In this document: one piece after another, positions 44,008 through 51,461 of the stretch | Position numbering within the stretch: the first letter of the stretch is position 1 | Layout: every line of letters begins with the position of its first letter | Assembly: GCF_900111175.1 (NCBI RefSeq) | Contig: NZ_FOGI01000012.1 | Location: forward strand, 237,629 to 301,628 | DNA length: 64,000 bases | Direction: 5' to 3' | Source: Actinokineospora terrae | GTDB lineage: Bacteria > Actinomycetota > Actinomycetes > Mycobacteriales > Pseudonocardiaceae | The notes under the pieces: generated by a model | Database searches by the model: none | The model's input: only the letters and a program-made list of their open reading frames with translations | What the model was told of the DNA's origin: nothing | Program-made: the position numbers and the translations under genes

Positions 44008-45216
44008 TCAGCGCTGGGGCGGGGTGATGCCCAGGGCCAGCGGGAACGACGGCCGGGCGCCGAGCAGGTGGGCACCGGCGGTCTGCAGGATCCGGTCCTG
44101 GGCCACGATGTGCTGGCACATGGTGGTGGTGTCGCGCAGCCAGCGGTCCAGCGGTGACGGCCGGTAGATCGCCGAGGTCTGCGTGAGGTCGTAGAGGCGG
44201 GTGACGATCGACCGCGCGGTGCGGAACGCGTGCCGCCGCGACAGCGGGAGTGCGGCGCGCTCCAGCGCGGTCAGGTCGTCGAGTGTTCCGCCGGTGGCCA
44301 GGACCTCGTGCTGGCGGCGCAGCGCCCCGTACACGCCCTGGCGGGTGGCGGCGAAGTCGGCCTCGCAGTCGGCGAGGGTGATCTGGGTGCGGTAGTCCTC
44401 CGCGCGACCGGCGGCGACGGCGGCGTCCCTGGTGTGGTCGAGCGCGGCGCGGGCCACGCCGAGCGCGACGCCCGGCATGTTGCGCATGTGCACCTCGGGG
44501 TGGGCCAGCACGCCGGTCGCGCCGCGCACGTCGGCGAAGGTGAAGGTGTGCTCGGTGGGGACGAACACGTCGGTGATGGTGTAGTCGCAGCTGCCGCTGC
44601 CCGCCAACCCGGTGGTGTGCCAGGTGTCGAGCACCTCGACCTGCGCGCGCGGCACCATGACCAGCACCGACCCGTGCGCGCTGCCGTCGGGGCCGGGCTC
44701 GGGGACGCCGTCGCGGTAGCGGAACGCGCCGGAGATGACCCAGTCGGCGTGGGTGACGCCGCTGCCGAACTGCCAGCGGCCGGTGACCCGCAGCCCGCCG
44801 GGCACGGCCTCGGCGCGGCCGTTGGGGAACAGCAGCCCGGCGGTGACCATGTCCAGGCTGGGGAACATCCGCTCGGCGACCGGGCGGTCGAGGAACCCGG
44901 CGTACAGACCGGTGTCCGAGCCGATCATGGCGCACCAGCCCGCCGCGGCGTCACCGTGGGCGAGCGCCTCGATCACCTCGGTCTGCTGGACCGAGTCCAG
45001 CTCGGGACCGCCCCGGTCGCGGGCGAACCCCATCCGGAAGACGCCGGTGGCGCGCAAGGACTCCACCACGTCCGGCGGGAGTCTGCGCTCCCGTTCGATC
45101 TCCTCGGCCCGCTCCCGCAGGACCGGCGCGAGCGCCCGCGCCCTGTCCAGGATCTCGGCAGCACCTCCCGGTGCCACCACCTCGCCGATGCCCTCGGCCA
45201 ACCCAGCCGCTGCCAT
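44008..45216 (-). CDS. Acyl-CoA-dehydrogenase-like flavin-dependent monooxygenase/oxidase
   Basis: The 402-residue flavoprotein has the acyl-CoA-dehydrogenase fold: VESLRATGVFRMGF, a GGPEL loop, the middle-domain pattern GRWQFGSGVTHADW, LDTWHTTGLAGSGSCDYTI, FVPTEHTF, and C-terminal helices. The pattern is that of group-D two-component monooxygenases (HsaA, DszC, nitrososynthase relatives) rather than true dehydrogenases, and the co-operonic flavin reductase supports this. In related hydrazine/diazo pathways flavoproteins of this fold oxidise hydrazine or amine groups, so N-oxidation is a plausible role. It is the first gene of the operon. ATG at 45216 follows GAGGAAG; an in-frame GTG at 45234 overlaps that site and is less likely. 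Confidence 0.87.
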   Translation of the reverse strand: MAAAGLAEGIGEVVAPGGAAEILDRARALAPVLRERAEEIERERRLPPDVVESLRATGVFRMGFARDRGGPELDSVQQTEVIEALAHGDAAAGWCAMIGSDTGLYAGFLDRPVAERMFPSLDMVTAGLLFPNGRAEAVPGGLRVTGRWQFGSGVTHADWVISGAFRYRDGVPEPGPDGSAHGSVLVMVPRAQVEVLDTWHTTGLAGSGSCDYTITDVFVPTEHTFTFADVRGATGVLAHPEVHMRNMPGVALGVARAALDHTRDAAVAAGRAEDYRTQITLADCEADFAATRQGVYGALRRQHEVLATGGTLDDLTALERAALPLSRRHAFRTARSIVTRLYDLTQTSAIYRPSPLDRWLRDTTTMCQHIVAQDRILQTAGAHLLGARPSFPLALGITPPQR

Positions 45217-45391
45217 GACGCACCACTTCCTCACCGACCTCGCACCGTGCCGACGTTCCGGCCTGGGAAGTGAGTCAAGCCGGCCGCAAAATTGACAGCA
45301 ACCATTGGCCGCCGGAGAAAATCAACCGCGCTGGCATACACAGAATCCGCGCGGGCGGGTGCGGTGAATCCATTGTAGACAGAAACGCGAA
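45217..45391 (-). promoter_or_regulatory. Promoter region of the nine-gene hydrazine operon
   Basis: The 175 bp upstream of the first operon gene are A+T-rich compared with the surroundings. TACAAT on the minus strand (45372-45377) could be a -10 element, and TTGACT nearer the gene (45279-45284) a -35, but I find no fully convincing pair. No iron box is present, so the operon is probably not under the same control as the siderophore genes. Confidence 0.35.
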
Positions 45392-45427
45392 GGGCCGCGA
45401 CCAGGACTGATCGTCCCGGCGCGGCCC
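45392..45427 (-). terminator. Hairpin terminator of the PEP-mutase-family gene
   Basis: GGGCCGCG and CGCGGCCC form a perfect 8-bp stem, 16 bases beyond the stop at 45443. It insulates that gene from the hydrazine operon. Confidence 0.65.
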
Positions 45428-45442
45428 TCGGTGGCGGTGGCG

Positions 45443-46270
45443 TCAGCGCGTCACGGCGTTGTTGAGCACCCCGAAGTCCAAGCCGCCTGCCAGCGACTCG
45501 TAGGTCCCCTGCTCCAGCAGTTCCACCGCGGCCCGGTGCGCGACCGCGTAGGCGGCCTGCGCGGTCGCGGTGCCGACGCTGACCCGGCGCACGCCCACCG
45601 CCACCAGCTCGGCGACCGTCGGCGCGCCCGGCCACACCATCACGTTCACCGGCAGCGGGCTCTCCTTGACCAGCTCCGCGAGCGTGTCCAGGTCGACCAG
45701 ACCCGGCACGAACAGGCTGTCGGCGCCCGCGGCCGCATACGCCTCGGCTCTGGCGAGCACGTCGGCCAGGCGCCCTTCCGGCTCACCGATGCCGAACAGG
45801 TAGACGTCGGTCCGGATGTTGATCCACAGCTCCGGCAGCCCGGCCTCGGTGGCGGCGGCGCGGGCCGCGGCGACCCGCTCGGCCTGGGCCTGGGCGTCGA
45901 ACAGCGGGCCGCCGGGGGCCTGCGAGTCCTCCAGGTTGATGCCGACCGCGCCCGCGGCGATGACGGCGGTGACGGTCTCGGCGACGTCGCGCGGCGCCGG
46001 GCCGTAGCCGCCCTCGATGTCGGCGGTGACCGGGACGTCGACGGCACCGGCGATCCTGCCGACCAGCTCGGCCATCTCGGCCCTGGTCAGGCCGTGCCCG
46101 TCCGGCCTGCCCGCGGACCAGGCGACGCCACCGCTGGTGGTGGCGATCGCGGCGGCCCCGGCCAGCGCGATCACCGCGGCGCTGGCGGCGTCCCAGGCGT
46201 TGGGCAGCACCAGGGTGCCGTCGTGCAGGGCGCGCAGGGTCTCCGCGCGACCCCGCTGGATGTCGTCCAT
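45443..46270 (-). CDS. Isocitrate lyase/PEP mutase superfamily protein
   Basis: The 275-residue enzyme has the superfamily's TIM-barrel pattern: LPNAWDAASA, TTSGGVAW, the metal-binding TADIEGGYG near residue 85, INLEDSQ, INIRTDVYL and VMVWPG. It lacks the KKCGH-type catalytic Cys loop of true isocitrate lyases, as do the many small actinobacterial members. Reactions in this group cleave or form bonds next to a 2-oxo acid; the substrate here is unknown. It follows the Ada/AlkA-like gene by 14 bases, so the two form an operon ending in a hairpin. The pairing of a PEP-mutase-like protein with an alkylation-response gene is common in actinobacteria, so it may be unrelated to the hydrazine pathway. 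Confidence 0.85.
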   Translation of the reverse strand: MDDIQRGRAETLRALHDGTLVLPNAWDAASAAVIALAGAAAIATTSGGVAWSAGRPDGHGLTRAEMAELVGRIAGAVDVPVTADIEGGYGPAPRDVAETVTAVIAAGAVGINLEDSQAPGGPLFDAQAQAERVAAARAAATEAGLPELWINIRTDVYLFGIGEPEGRLADVLARAEAYAAAGADSLFVPGLVDLDTLAELVKESPLPVNVMVWPGAPTVAELVAVGVRRVSVGTATAQAAYAVAHRAAVELLEQGTYESLAGGLDFGVLNNAVTR

Positions 46271-46284
46271 GTGTGGTGTTCTCC

Positions 46285-47682
46285 TCAGGTTCCGACTCGG
46301 TGCGGCGTCCAGGTTCCCAGGGCGGTGTCGGCGGGCGCGGCGCGGCCCGGCTCCGCCGCCGTGATCAGGTGGATCGCCGCGAGCGCCCGCCAGGGGCGCC
46401 AGCGTTCGGGATCGGTTGTCGTGCCCGCGGCGAGGGTGCCCGGGAACGCGTCCGGATGCCCGAGGCGCAGGGCGATGTGGTGGGCGGTGTCCGCGGTGAT
46501 GCCCGGTCGGTCGCGGAGCCGCCCGGTGAGCTCGGCGAGCGTCGCCCCGGCGTCCAGCAGGGTCTCGTCGGCGGCGACGGCGGTCGCGAAGGCGCTCAGG
46601 GTCTTGGCGGTGGTTTCCGGGAGCCCCAGGGTGAGCAGGTCCGTGTCGGCGAGTGTGGTGGCCGAGGGGAACAGGTGCGTCAGGCCGCCGTCGAGGCCGT
46701 GGACCGGGCTGCCCGCGGCCGCCACCAGGGCGGCGAGCTGGGCGCGGACCTCGGCCCGGGGGCTGTGCTGGCTCAGGACCGCCTCGACGGCGACCTCGAA
46801 CACGCCCCACGCACCGGGAACGCGCAGCCCGGGGCGTGCCGCGATCAACGGGCCGATCACCGGGTCGTCCGCGAGCGCCGCCTCGGCAGGCGCCAGGTCA
46901 GCGTCGACACCGAAAACCCGCGCGACGCGTTCGACGACGTGGATCAGGCCCTCCCAGAACGGCAGGTGCGCCCACAGCATCAGGTGGTCCGGCCCGCCCC
47001 GGCGGACCTCCAGGACACCTGCCTCGCCGTCGAGGCTGATCGTGCGGCGGTAGACGCCGTCGCGCACCGACTCCACACCGGGCACGGCGCGGGCGGACAG
47101 GAACTCCAGCAACGCGTCCCAGTGCAGCGGCGGGGTGAACGGCAGCCGCATCACCAGTCCCCCGTCGGCGACCAGCCGGTCCGCGCGGCGGCGCCGGTCG
47201 CGCAGCTCGACCGGCGAGGCGCGGAACACCAGGCGCATCTCCCGGTTGAACTGGCGGACGCTGCCGAACCCGGCGGCGAAGGCCACGTCGGCCACGGTCA
47301 GGTCGGAGTCGTCGAGCAGCCTGCGCGCGAAGTGCGCCCGCCGCGACCTGGCCAGCTGGTTCGGCGTCACCCCGAGGTGCTCGTGGAACAGCCTGCGCAG
47401 GTGCCGCGGCGACAACGCGAGCCTGGCCCCGAGTGCCGCCTCGGTGCCGCTGTCGAGCGCGCCCGCGATGATCAGCTGCACCGCCCGGCAGACCAGCTCC
47501 GGGGCGTCCGCGGCGACCGGCCCGGCCACCCGGTACGGGCGGCAGCGCAGGCACGCGCGGAACCCGGCGGCCTCGGCGTGCGCCGCGAGCTCGAAGGTCC
47601 GCACGTTCTCCGCCAGCGGCTTGGCCCCGCACCCCGGTCTGCAGTAGATCCCCGTGGTCACCACCGCCGAGAACGTCGTCAT
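46285..47682 (-). CDS. AdaA-AlkA fusion (alkylation-response regulator / DNA glycosylase), glycosylase part degenerate
   Basis: This 465-residue fusion has three parts. The N-terminal Ada zinc domain carries four Cys (IYCRPGC and ACLRC) that sense methyl phosphotriesters. An AraC-type helix-turn-helix follows (about 75-160, DLTVADVAFAAGFGSVRQFNREMR in two helices). The third part is an AlkA-like 3-methyladenine glycosylase (about 175-465). In the last part the usual helix-hairpin-helix PGIGxWTA reads PGITADTA, and the segment that normally holds the catalytic Asp reads FPGTLAAGTTTDPERWRPWR with residues deleted and no Asp at the expected place. The regulator function may thus remain while glycosylase activity is lost. 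It could be an alkylation response or part of self-protection for the neighbouring cluster. Confidence 0.87.
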   Translation of the reverse strand: MTTFSAVVTTGIYCRPGCGAKPLAENVRTFELAAHAEAAGFRACLRCRPYRVAGPVAADAPELVCRAVQLIIAGALDSGTEAALGARLALSPRHLRRLFHEHLGVTPNQLARSRRAHFARRLLDDSDLTVADVAFAAGFGSVRQFNREMRLVFRASPVELRDRRRRADRLVADGGLVMRLPFTPPLHWDALLEFLSARAVPGVESVRDGVYRRTISLDGEAGVLEVRRGGPDHLMLWAHLPFWEGLIHVVERVARVFGVDADLAPAEAALADDPVIGPLIAARPGLRVPGAWGVFEVAVEAVLSQHSPRAEVRAQLAALVAAAGSPVHGLDGGLTHLFPSATTLADTDLLTLGLPETTAKTLSAFATAVAADETLLDAGATLAELTGRLRDRPGITADTAHHIALRLGHPDAFPGTLAAGTTTDPERWRPWRALAAIHLITAAEPGRAAPADTALGTWTPHRVGT

Positions 47683-47723
47683 ACCCCCAGGTTTAGGCGA
47701 TCCGGGGCGGGAACGCCAGCCAC

Positions 47724-47775
47724 ATCCGGACAGATCACCGGCGGCGGCGTCCGCCTGCGGTGATCATGTCCGGAT
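47724..47775. promoter_or_regulatory. Long inverted repeat in the divergent promoter region
   Basis: ATCCGGACAGATCACCG (47724-47740) and CGGTGATCATGTCCGGAT (47758-47775) are reverse complements except for one extra base, with a 17-base G+C-rich centre. The element sits midway between the start of the Ada/AlkA-like gene and the antibiotic-monooxygenase-like gene. It may be a shared operator or a transcript hairpin. Confidence 0.6.
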
Positions 47776-47866
47776 CCGGCCAGACGGGGCGCGGCGCGGT
47801 GGGCACAGTGGGCGCTGACCAGCGCCGCCCCGGGTGTGCGCGTCGGAGCAGAAGAGAGGGTTCCCC

Positions 47867-48163
47867 ATGCTGGCCAAGGTGTTTCCCATCCCCCTCCAGC
47901 CGGGCAGGCAGGCCGAGGCGGAGGCGGTCGTGCGGCGGTTCGCGCCGTCCGGACCCGGGGTGGAGGACGGCACGCTGTCGTTCCGGGTCTACCGGGACCC
48001 GGCGAGACCGGACTTCCTGCTGTTCGTCGAGCACTTCGCCGACCAGGCCGCCTACGACGCGCACACCGGGTCGGCCGCCTACCAGGAGCTGATCGCGGGC
48101 GAGTTCGCGGACCTGATCCTCGAGTTCGTGGAGATCGACCACGAGCTGGTGCTGGAGCACTGA
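47867..48163 (+). CDS. Antibiotic-biosynthesis-monooxygenase-fold (ABM/YgiN-like) protein
   Basis: The 98-residue ferredoxin-like dimeric alpha-beta protein has LAKVFPIPLQPGRQAEAEAVV split over the first strand and helix, SFRVYRDPARPDFLLFVEHF and the YDAHTGSAAYQEL helix. The family includes cofactor-free quinol and polyketide monooxygenases, but also many proteins of unknown role. ATG at 47867 was chosen over one 33 bases upstream because GAGAGG lies seven bases before it. It is followed by a strong terminator, so it is a single-gene unit, divergent from the Ada/AlkA-like gene. A link to the hydrazine cluster rests on position only. Confidence 0.82.
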   Translation: MLAKVFPIPLQPGRQAEAEAVVRRFAPSGPGVEDGTLSFRVYRDPARPDFLLFVEHFADQAAYDAHTGSAAYQELIAGEFADLILEFVEIDHELVLEH

Positions 48164-48167
48164 GCCC

Positions 48168-48216
48168 ACGCGGTTCGGCCGGACGCGAGCGGTACCCGCG
48201 TCCGGCCGAACCGCGT
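48168..48216 (+). terminator. Very strong hairpin terminator
   Basis: A perfect 20-bp stem (starting ACGCGGTTCGGCC) with a 9-base loop begins five bases after the stop of the ABM-fold gene. It separates that gene from the MFS unit. Confidence 0.88.
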
Positions 48217-48362
48217 TGGGCCCAACACCGCAACTTTGATTCTCCGGCGGGGCCAACCCTCCCGGTCAACTCGCCGACCCGATGCGATGGGGACCGCGCA
48301 TCCCGCACCACTCCCATCGCCCCGGTCCCCGGATGCCACCGACCCCAGCTGGAGGAACCGCC

Positions 48363-49565
48363 GTGACCGCGACCACCACCACACCCCAGGGTGTCCTGGC
48401 CGCACTGCGCCGCACCCCGACACCCGTGCGGTACCTGCTCGGCGGCGTGCTGGTCAACCAGTTCGGCGCGTTCGTCCAGACGTTCATGGTGCTGTACCTG
48501 GTCTTCCGCGGCTTCTCCGCCGGGCAGGCCGGTGCCGCGATCGCCGCCTACAGCGTCGGGTCCATCGTGGGCGGGCTCATCGGCGGGGAGCTGGTGCACC
48601 GGATCGGTCCACGCAACACCATCACGGCCGCGATGCTCGGCTCCGCGGCGATCCTGACCGCGGTGCCCTTCTTCGCCACCCCCGCGCTGTTCGCCGTTCT
48701 CCTGGCCGCGCTGCTGCCGGCGGGAATGGCCACGCAGAGCTACCGGCCCGCGGCCGCGGTGCTGCTGAGCGACCTGATGCCCGACGACGTCCGGGTCCTC
48801 GGCTTCTCGATGATGCGCATCGCGCTCAACCTCGGCGCCGCGTTGAGCCCGCTGATCGCCGCCGGGCTGGTGCTGCTCGACTGGGACCTGCTGCTGTGGT
48901 TCGACGCCGCGACCGCGCTGGCCTACGCGTGCCTGGCCCGCTGGCTGCTGCCCGACGTCCGCGTCGAGCGGCAGGAGAAGACCGGGACCCGCGTGGCGTA
49001 CGGGATCGTGTTGCGGGACGGGCGGTTCTGGTTCTTCCTCGCCTCGGTGGTACTCGGCACCATCATCTACGTCCAGTACACGGTGTCCCTGCCGCTGAAG
49101 ATCAGCTCGGAGGGCCACTCCACCGGCCTCTACAGCGCGGTGCTGGTGACGGCGTCCGCGGTGCTGATCCTGTGTGAGCTGAAGATCACCACCTACGTCA
49201 CGCGCCGGCCGGGCCACGTCGCGGCCACGGCAGGCACCATCCTCATGGGACTCGGCGTGGCCGGGTTCGGGATCAGCGGCGGGTCGGCGGCCGCGCTCAT
49301 CGCCTGCACCGTGGTGTTCGTGTTCGGCATCATGATCAACGGCCCGACGATGTTCGCCTACCCCTCGTCGTTCCCCGCCGCGGTGAAGGCCCGCTACATC
49401 AGCGCGCACCAGACCATGTTCGGCCTGGGTATGGCGCTCGGACCGCTGTTCGGCGTGGCCGCGTGGATCGGGCTGGGCAACGGCGTCTGGTGGCTGTGCG
49501 GCGGGCTCGCCATGGTCGCGGCCCTGTGCGCGTTCCTCGGCATGCGGGTCCCCCGAACCGCCTGA
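48363..49565 (+). CDS. MFS transporter (probable drug/product exporter)
   Basis: The 400-residue membrane protein has about twelve hydrophobic segments and the MFS loop motif after helix 2 (GGELVHRIGPRN). Other recognisable stretches are SFSMM-type helix 5 (VLGFSMMRIALNLGAALSP) and the long central loop (RVERQEKTGTRV). It resembles DHA-type exporters. GTG at 48363 was chosen because GGAGG lies nine bases upstream and the protein begins TATTTTPQG just before helix 1; an in-frame ATG at 48282 lies ahead of the ribosome site. It starts the plus-strand unit MFS, cupin, Eis-type acetyltransferase, so export of the cluster's product is the likely job. Confidence 0.88.
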   Translation: MTATTTTPQGVLAALRRTPTPVRYLLGGVLVNQFGAFVQTFMVLYLVFRGFSAGQAGAAIAAYSVGSIVGGLIGGELVHRIGPRNTITAAMLGSAAILTAVPFFATPALFAVLLAALLPAGMATQSYRPAAAVLLSDLMPDDVRVLGFSMMRIALNLGAALSPLIAAGLVLLDWDLLLWFDAATALAYACLARWLLPDVRVERQEKTGTRVAYGIVLRDGRFWFFLASVVLGTIIYVQYTVSLPLKISSEGHSTGLYSAVLVTASAVLILCELKITTYVTRRPGHVAATAGTILMGLGVAGFGISGGSAAALIACTVVFVFGIMINGPTMFAYPSSFPAAVKARYISAHQTMFGLGMALGPLFGVAAWIGLGNGVWWLCGGLAMVAALCAFLGMRVPRTA

Positions 49566-49654
49566 GTCAGAACACGAACCGGCAGTAGCTGTCTTCAGCC
49601 TGCCCAAAAACCCCGATAGGCGGCCACAACGGCTGCCGTGGAGGTGTGCACGAC

Positions 49655-50050
49655 ATGGTCGAGAACCACACGATCGAGATCCGCAACCTGGACCGGGACA
49701 ACCTCACGAGGGCGTACGGCCTGGACTCCCAGCGCCTGCTGCCCTGGGCCGCGCTCAACGCGCCGTTCGAGGGCGCCTGGTGCGTCCTGCGCTCGGGCGA
49801 CGAGTCCACCCCGCACGCGCACCACGAGTACGAGATCTTCATCGCCCTGACCGGGACCGCCGAGCTGGACGTGGACGGCACGCGGCACGACTTCGTCGCC
49901 GGTGACGTCGTGCGGCTGCCCCCGGGCTGCACGCACAAGGTCGTCAACGACACCCCCGGTGACTTCGAGTACTACGGGATCTGGTGGGACGCCGAGATGT
50001 CCGAGGGTTTCCTGGCCAGACACGGCCAGGCCCCCGACACCCCCCGGTAG
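49655..50050 (+). CDS. Stand-alone cupin of the hydrazine-synthetase type
   Basis: The 131-residue single-domain cupin has metal ligands His54, His56, Glu60 (STPHAHHEYEIF) and His94 (GCTHKVVND), a GTAEL strand, GDVVRLPPG and a characteristic end DFEYYGIWWD. The stretch LLPWAALNAPFEGAWCV and this C-terminal WWD motif match, as far as I recall, the cupin domain found fused to MetRS-like domains in hydrazine synthetases. There the cupin rearranges the ester of N6-hydroxylysine and amino acid into the N-N bond. Here it is a free protein whose MetRS-like partner lies at 39286. ATG at 49655 was chosen over GTG at 49646 because GGAGG stands ten bases before it. Confidence 0.87.
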   Translation: MVENHTIEIRNLDRDNLTRAYGLDSQRLLPWAALNAPFEGAWCVLRSGDESTPHAHHEYEIFIALTGTAELDVDGTRHDFVAGDVVRLPPGCTHKVVNDTPGDFEYYGIWWDAEMSEGFLARHGQAPDTPR

Positions 50051-50095
50051 CCCGCGCCCGCGAAGCGCACTCCGCCCACGAAAGGTACTCAGCAC

Positions 50096-51277
50096 ATGAG
50101 CACCATCCGTCAGGTCTCGGGCGACGAGCGGCTGGACACCGCCTTCACCCTCTACCCGTACGCCTTCGACGAGACGCCCTCGGCCGGTTCGGCCGAGGGG
50201 TTGCGCGCCACCTTGCCCTACCACGAGGGGAACCACACGCTGGTCGTCGAGGACGGCGGTCGGACGGTGGCCACCGCGACCGCGATCCCGACGCACCAGA
50301 ACCTGCGCGGCACGGTCCACCCGATGGCGGGCATCGCCTGGGTCGCCACCCACCCCGGCGCGCGCAGGCAGGGCCACAGCCGCGGGTTGATGCACCGCCT
50401 GCACGGCGACATGCTCGAAAAAGGACACCTGCTGGCCGCGCTCTACCCGTTCCACCCGTCGTACTACGAGAAGTTCGGCTACATCGGGTTGCCGCTCAAC
50501 CGCACGGTGACGTTCCCACCCGAGGGCCTGGCGCCGCTGCTGGCGGTCGACCTGCCCGGCGAGGTGAGCTGGCAGTCCATCAAGGACGGTTTCGAGGACT
50601 ACCGGGCGTTCCAACGGCTCCTGCTCGCCGAACGGCACGGGTTCATGTACACACCGGACTACCGCGCGGTCCGGGTGCTGGACCCGGCGACGAGCTGGCT
50701 GGCGACCGCCAGGGCGCACGGGGAGGTCGTCGGCGTCCTCACCTACCGCGTCGAGGGCTACGGCGGCCGGTTGATCGCCGACGAGCTGCTCTACCGCGAC
50801 GCGCTCGGCCGGGCGCTGCTGCTGCGGTTCCTGGCGCAGCACACCCACCAGGTGACGCGGGTCGAGCTGACCGTCGCCCCCGACGAGCACCCCGAGACCT
50901 GGGCGACCGCGCTGACCGTCGCGACCTCGACCGAGGTCGCGTTCCCCACGTCCCCGCCGCTGATGACCCGCCTGCTCGCGCTGGACGCGCTGCACGGGGT
51001 GGCGGGCGGCCCCGGGCGGGTCGAGATCGAGGTCGTCGACGACCACCTGCTGTCCGGGCGGTACCTGCTGGAGGGCACCGGCGGGGCGATCGAGGTCGGC
51101 CAGGGCACGAACCCGCAGGCCACGCTCACCGCCGCGGGCCTGTCCGGTCTGGCCTACGGCGTGCTGGACCCGGTCGACGTCGTCGCGCGCGGCCTCGGCG
51201 ACATCTCCCCCGGAGCCATCACCCAGCTGCGTTCCCTGCTCCCCCGGCGCACACCGCACGCCTTCGGCCGAGGCTGA
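50096..51277 (+). CDS. Eis-type GNAT N-acetyltransferase
   Basis: The 393-residue protein has the Eis architecture. It comprises two GNAT domains, the first with the acetyl-CoA motif ARRQGHSRGLMHRL near residue 95, then YPFHPSYYEKFGY, and a C-terminal sterol-carrier-like domain (about 290-393, EVGQGTNPQATLTAAGLSGL in two parts). Eis proteins acetylate amines on aminoglycosides, peptides and other molecules. Next to the cupin, 45 bases downstream, it may acetylate a hydrazine or amine of the product, either as self-protection or as a tailoring step; that is inference. GAAAGG precedes the ATG. Confidence 0.87.
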   Translation: MSTIRQVSGDERLDTAFTLYPYAFDETPSAGSAEGLRATLPYHEGNHTLVVEDGGRTVATATAIPTHQNLRGTVHPMAGIAWVATHPGARRQGHSRGLMHRLHGDMLEKGHLLAALYPFHPSYYEKFGYIGLPLNRTVTFPPEGLAPLLAVDLPGEVSWQSIKDGFEDYRAFQRLLLAERHGFMYTPDYRAVRVLDPATSWLATARAHGEVVGVLTYRVEGYGGRLIADELLYRDALGRALLLRFLAQHTHQVTRVELTVAPDEHPETWATALTVATSTEVAFPTSPPLMTRLLALDALHGVAGGPGRVEIEVVDDHLLSGRYLLEGTGGAIEVGQGTNPQATLTAAGLSGLAYGVLDPVDVVARGLGDISPGAITQLRSLLPRRTPHAFGRG

Positions 51278-51315
51278 TGCCGATGTCGTTGGCGCGCTGA
51301 CTCGCGCGCTGGACT

Positions 51316-51350
51316 CGCGCGGGTGTCGGCACGTCGTCGGCACCCGCGCG
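51316..51350 (+). terminator. Hairpin terminator after the MFS-cupin-Eis unit
   Basis: CGCGCGGGTG and CACCCGCGCG form a perfect 10-bp stem with a 15-base loop, 38 bases after the Eis-type gene. It marks a likely right boundary of the hydrazine cluster. Confidence 0.65.
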
Positions 51351-51461
51351 TTCGGCGACTCTCCGTGTCCGGCCAGGGCCACCGCCGGAGTTGGCAGGGA
51401 GAGTCAAGATTCCGCCCCCCAGCCCGGCCTAGCGTCCTTCGCACCCGGGCTGAGGGGGAGG

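Noticed and set aside
47679..49607. A 642-codon minus-strand frame opposite the MFS gene, and a similar 595-codon one opposite the Eis-type gene (49595-51382)
   Set aside because: Both are low-complexity antisense frames. The plus strand encodes recognisable membrane and GNAT proteins with good ribosome sites.
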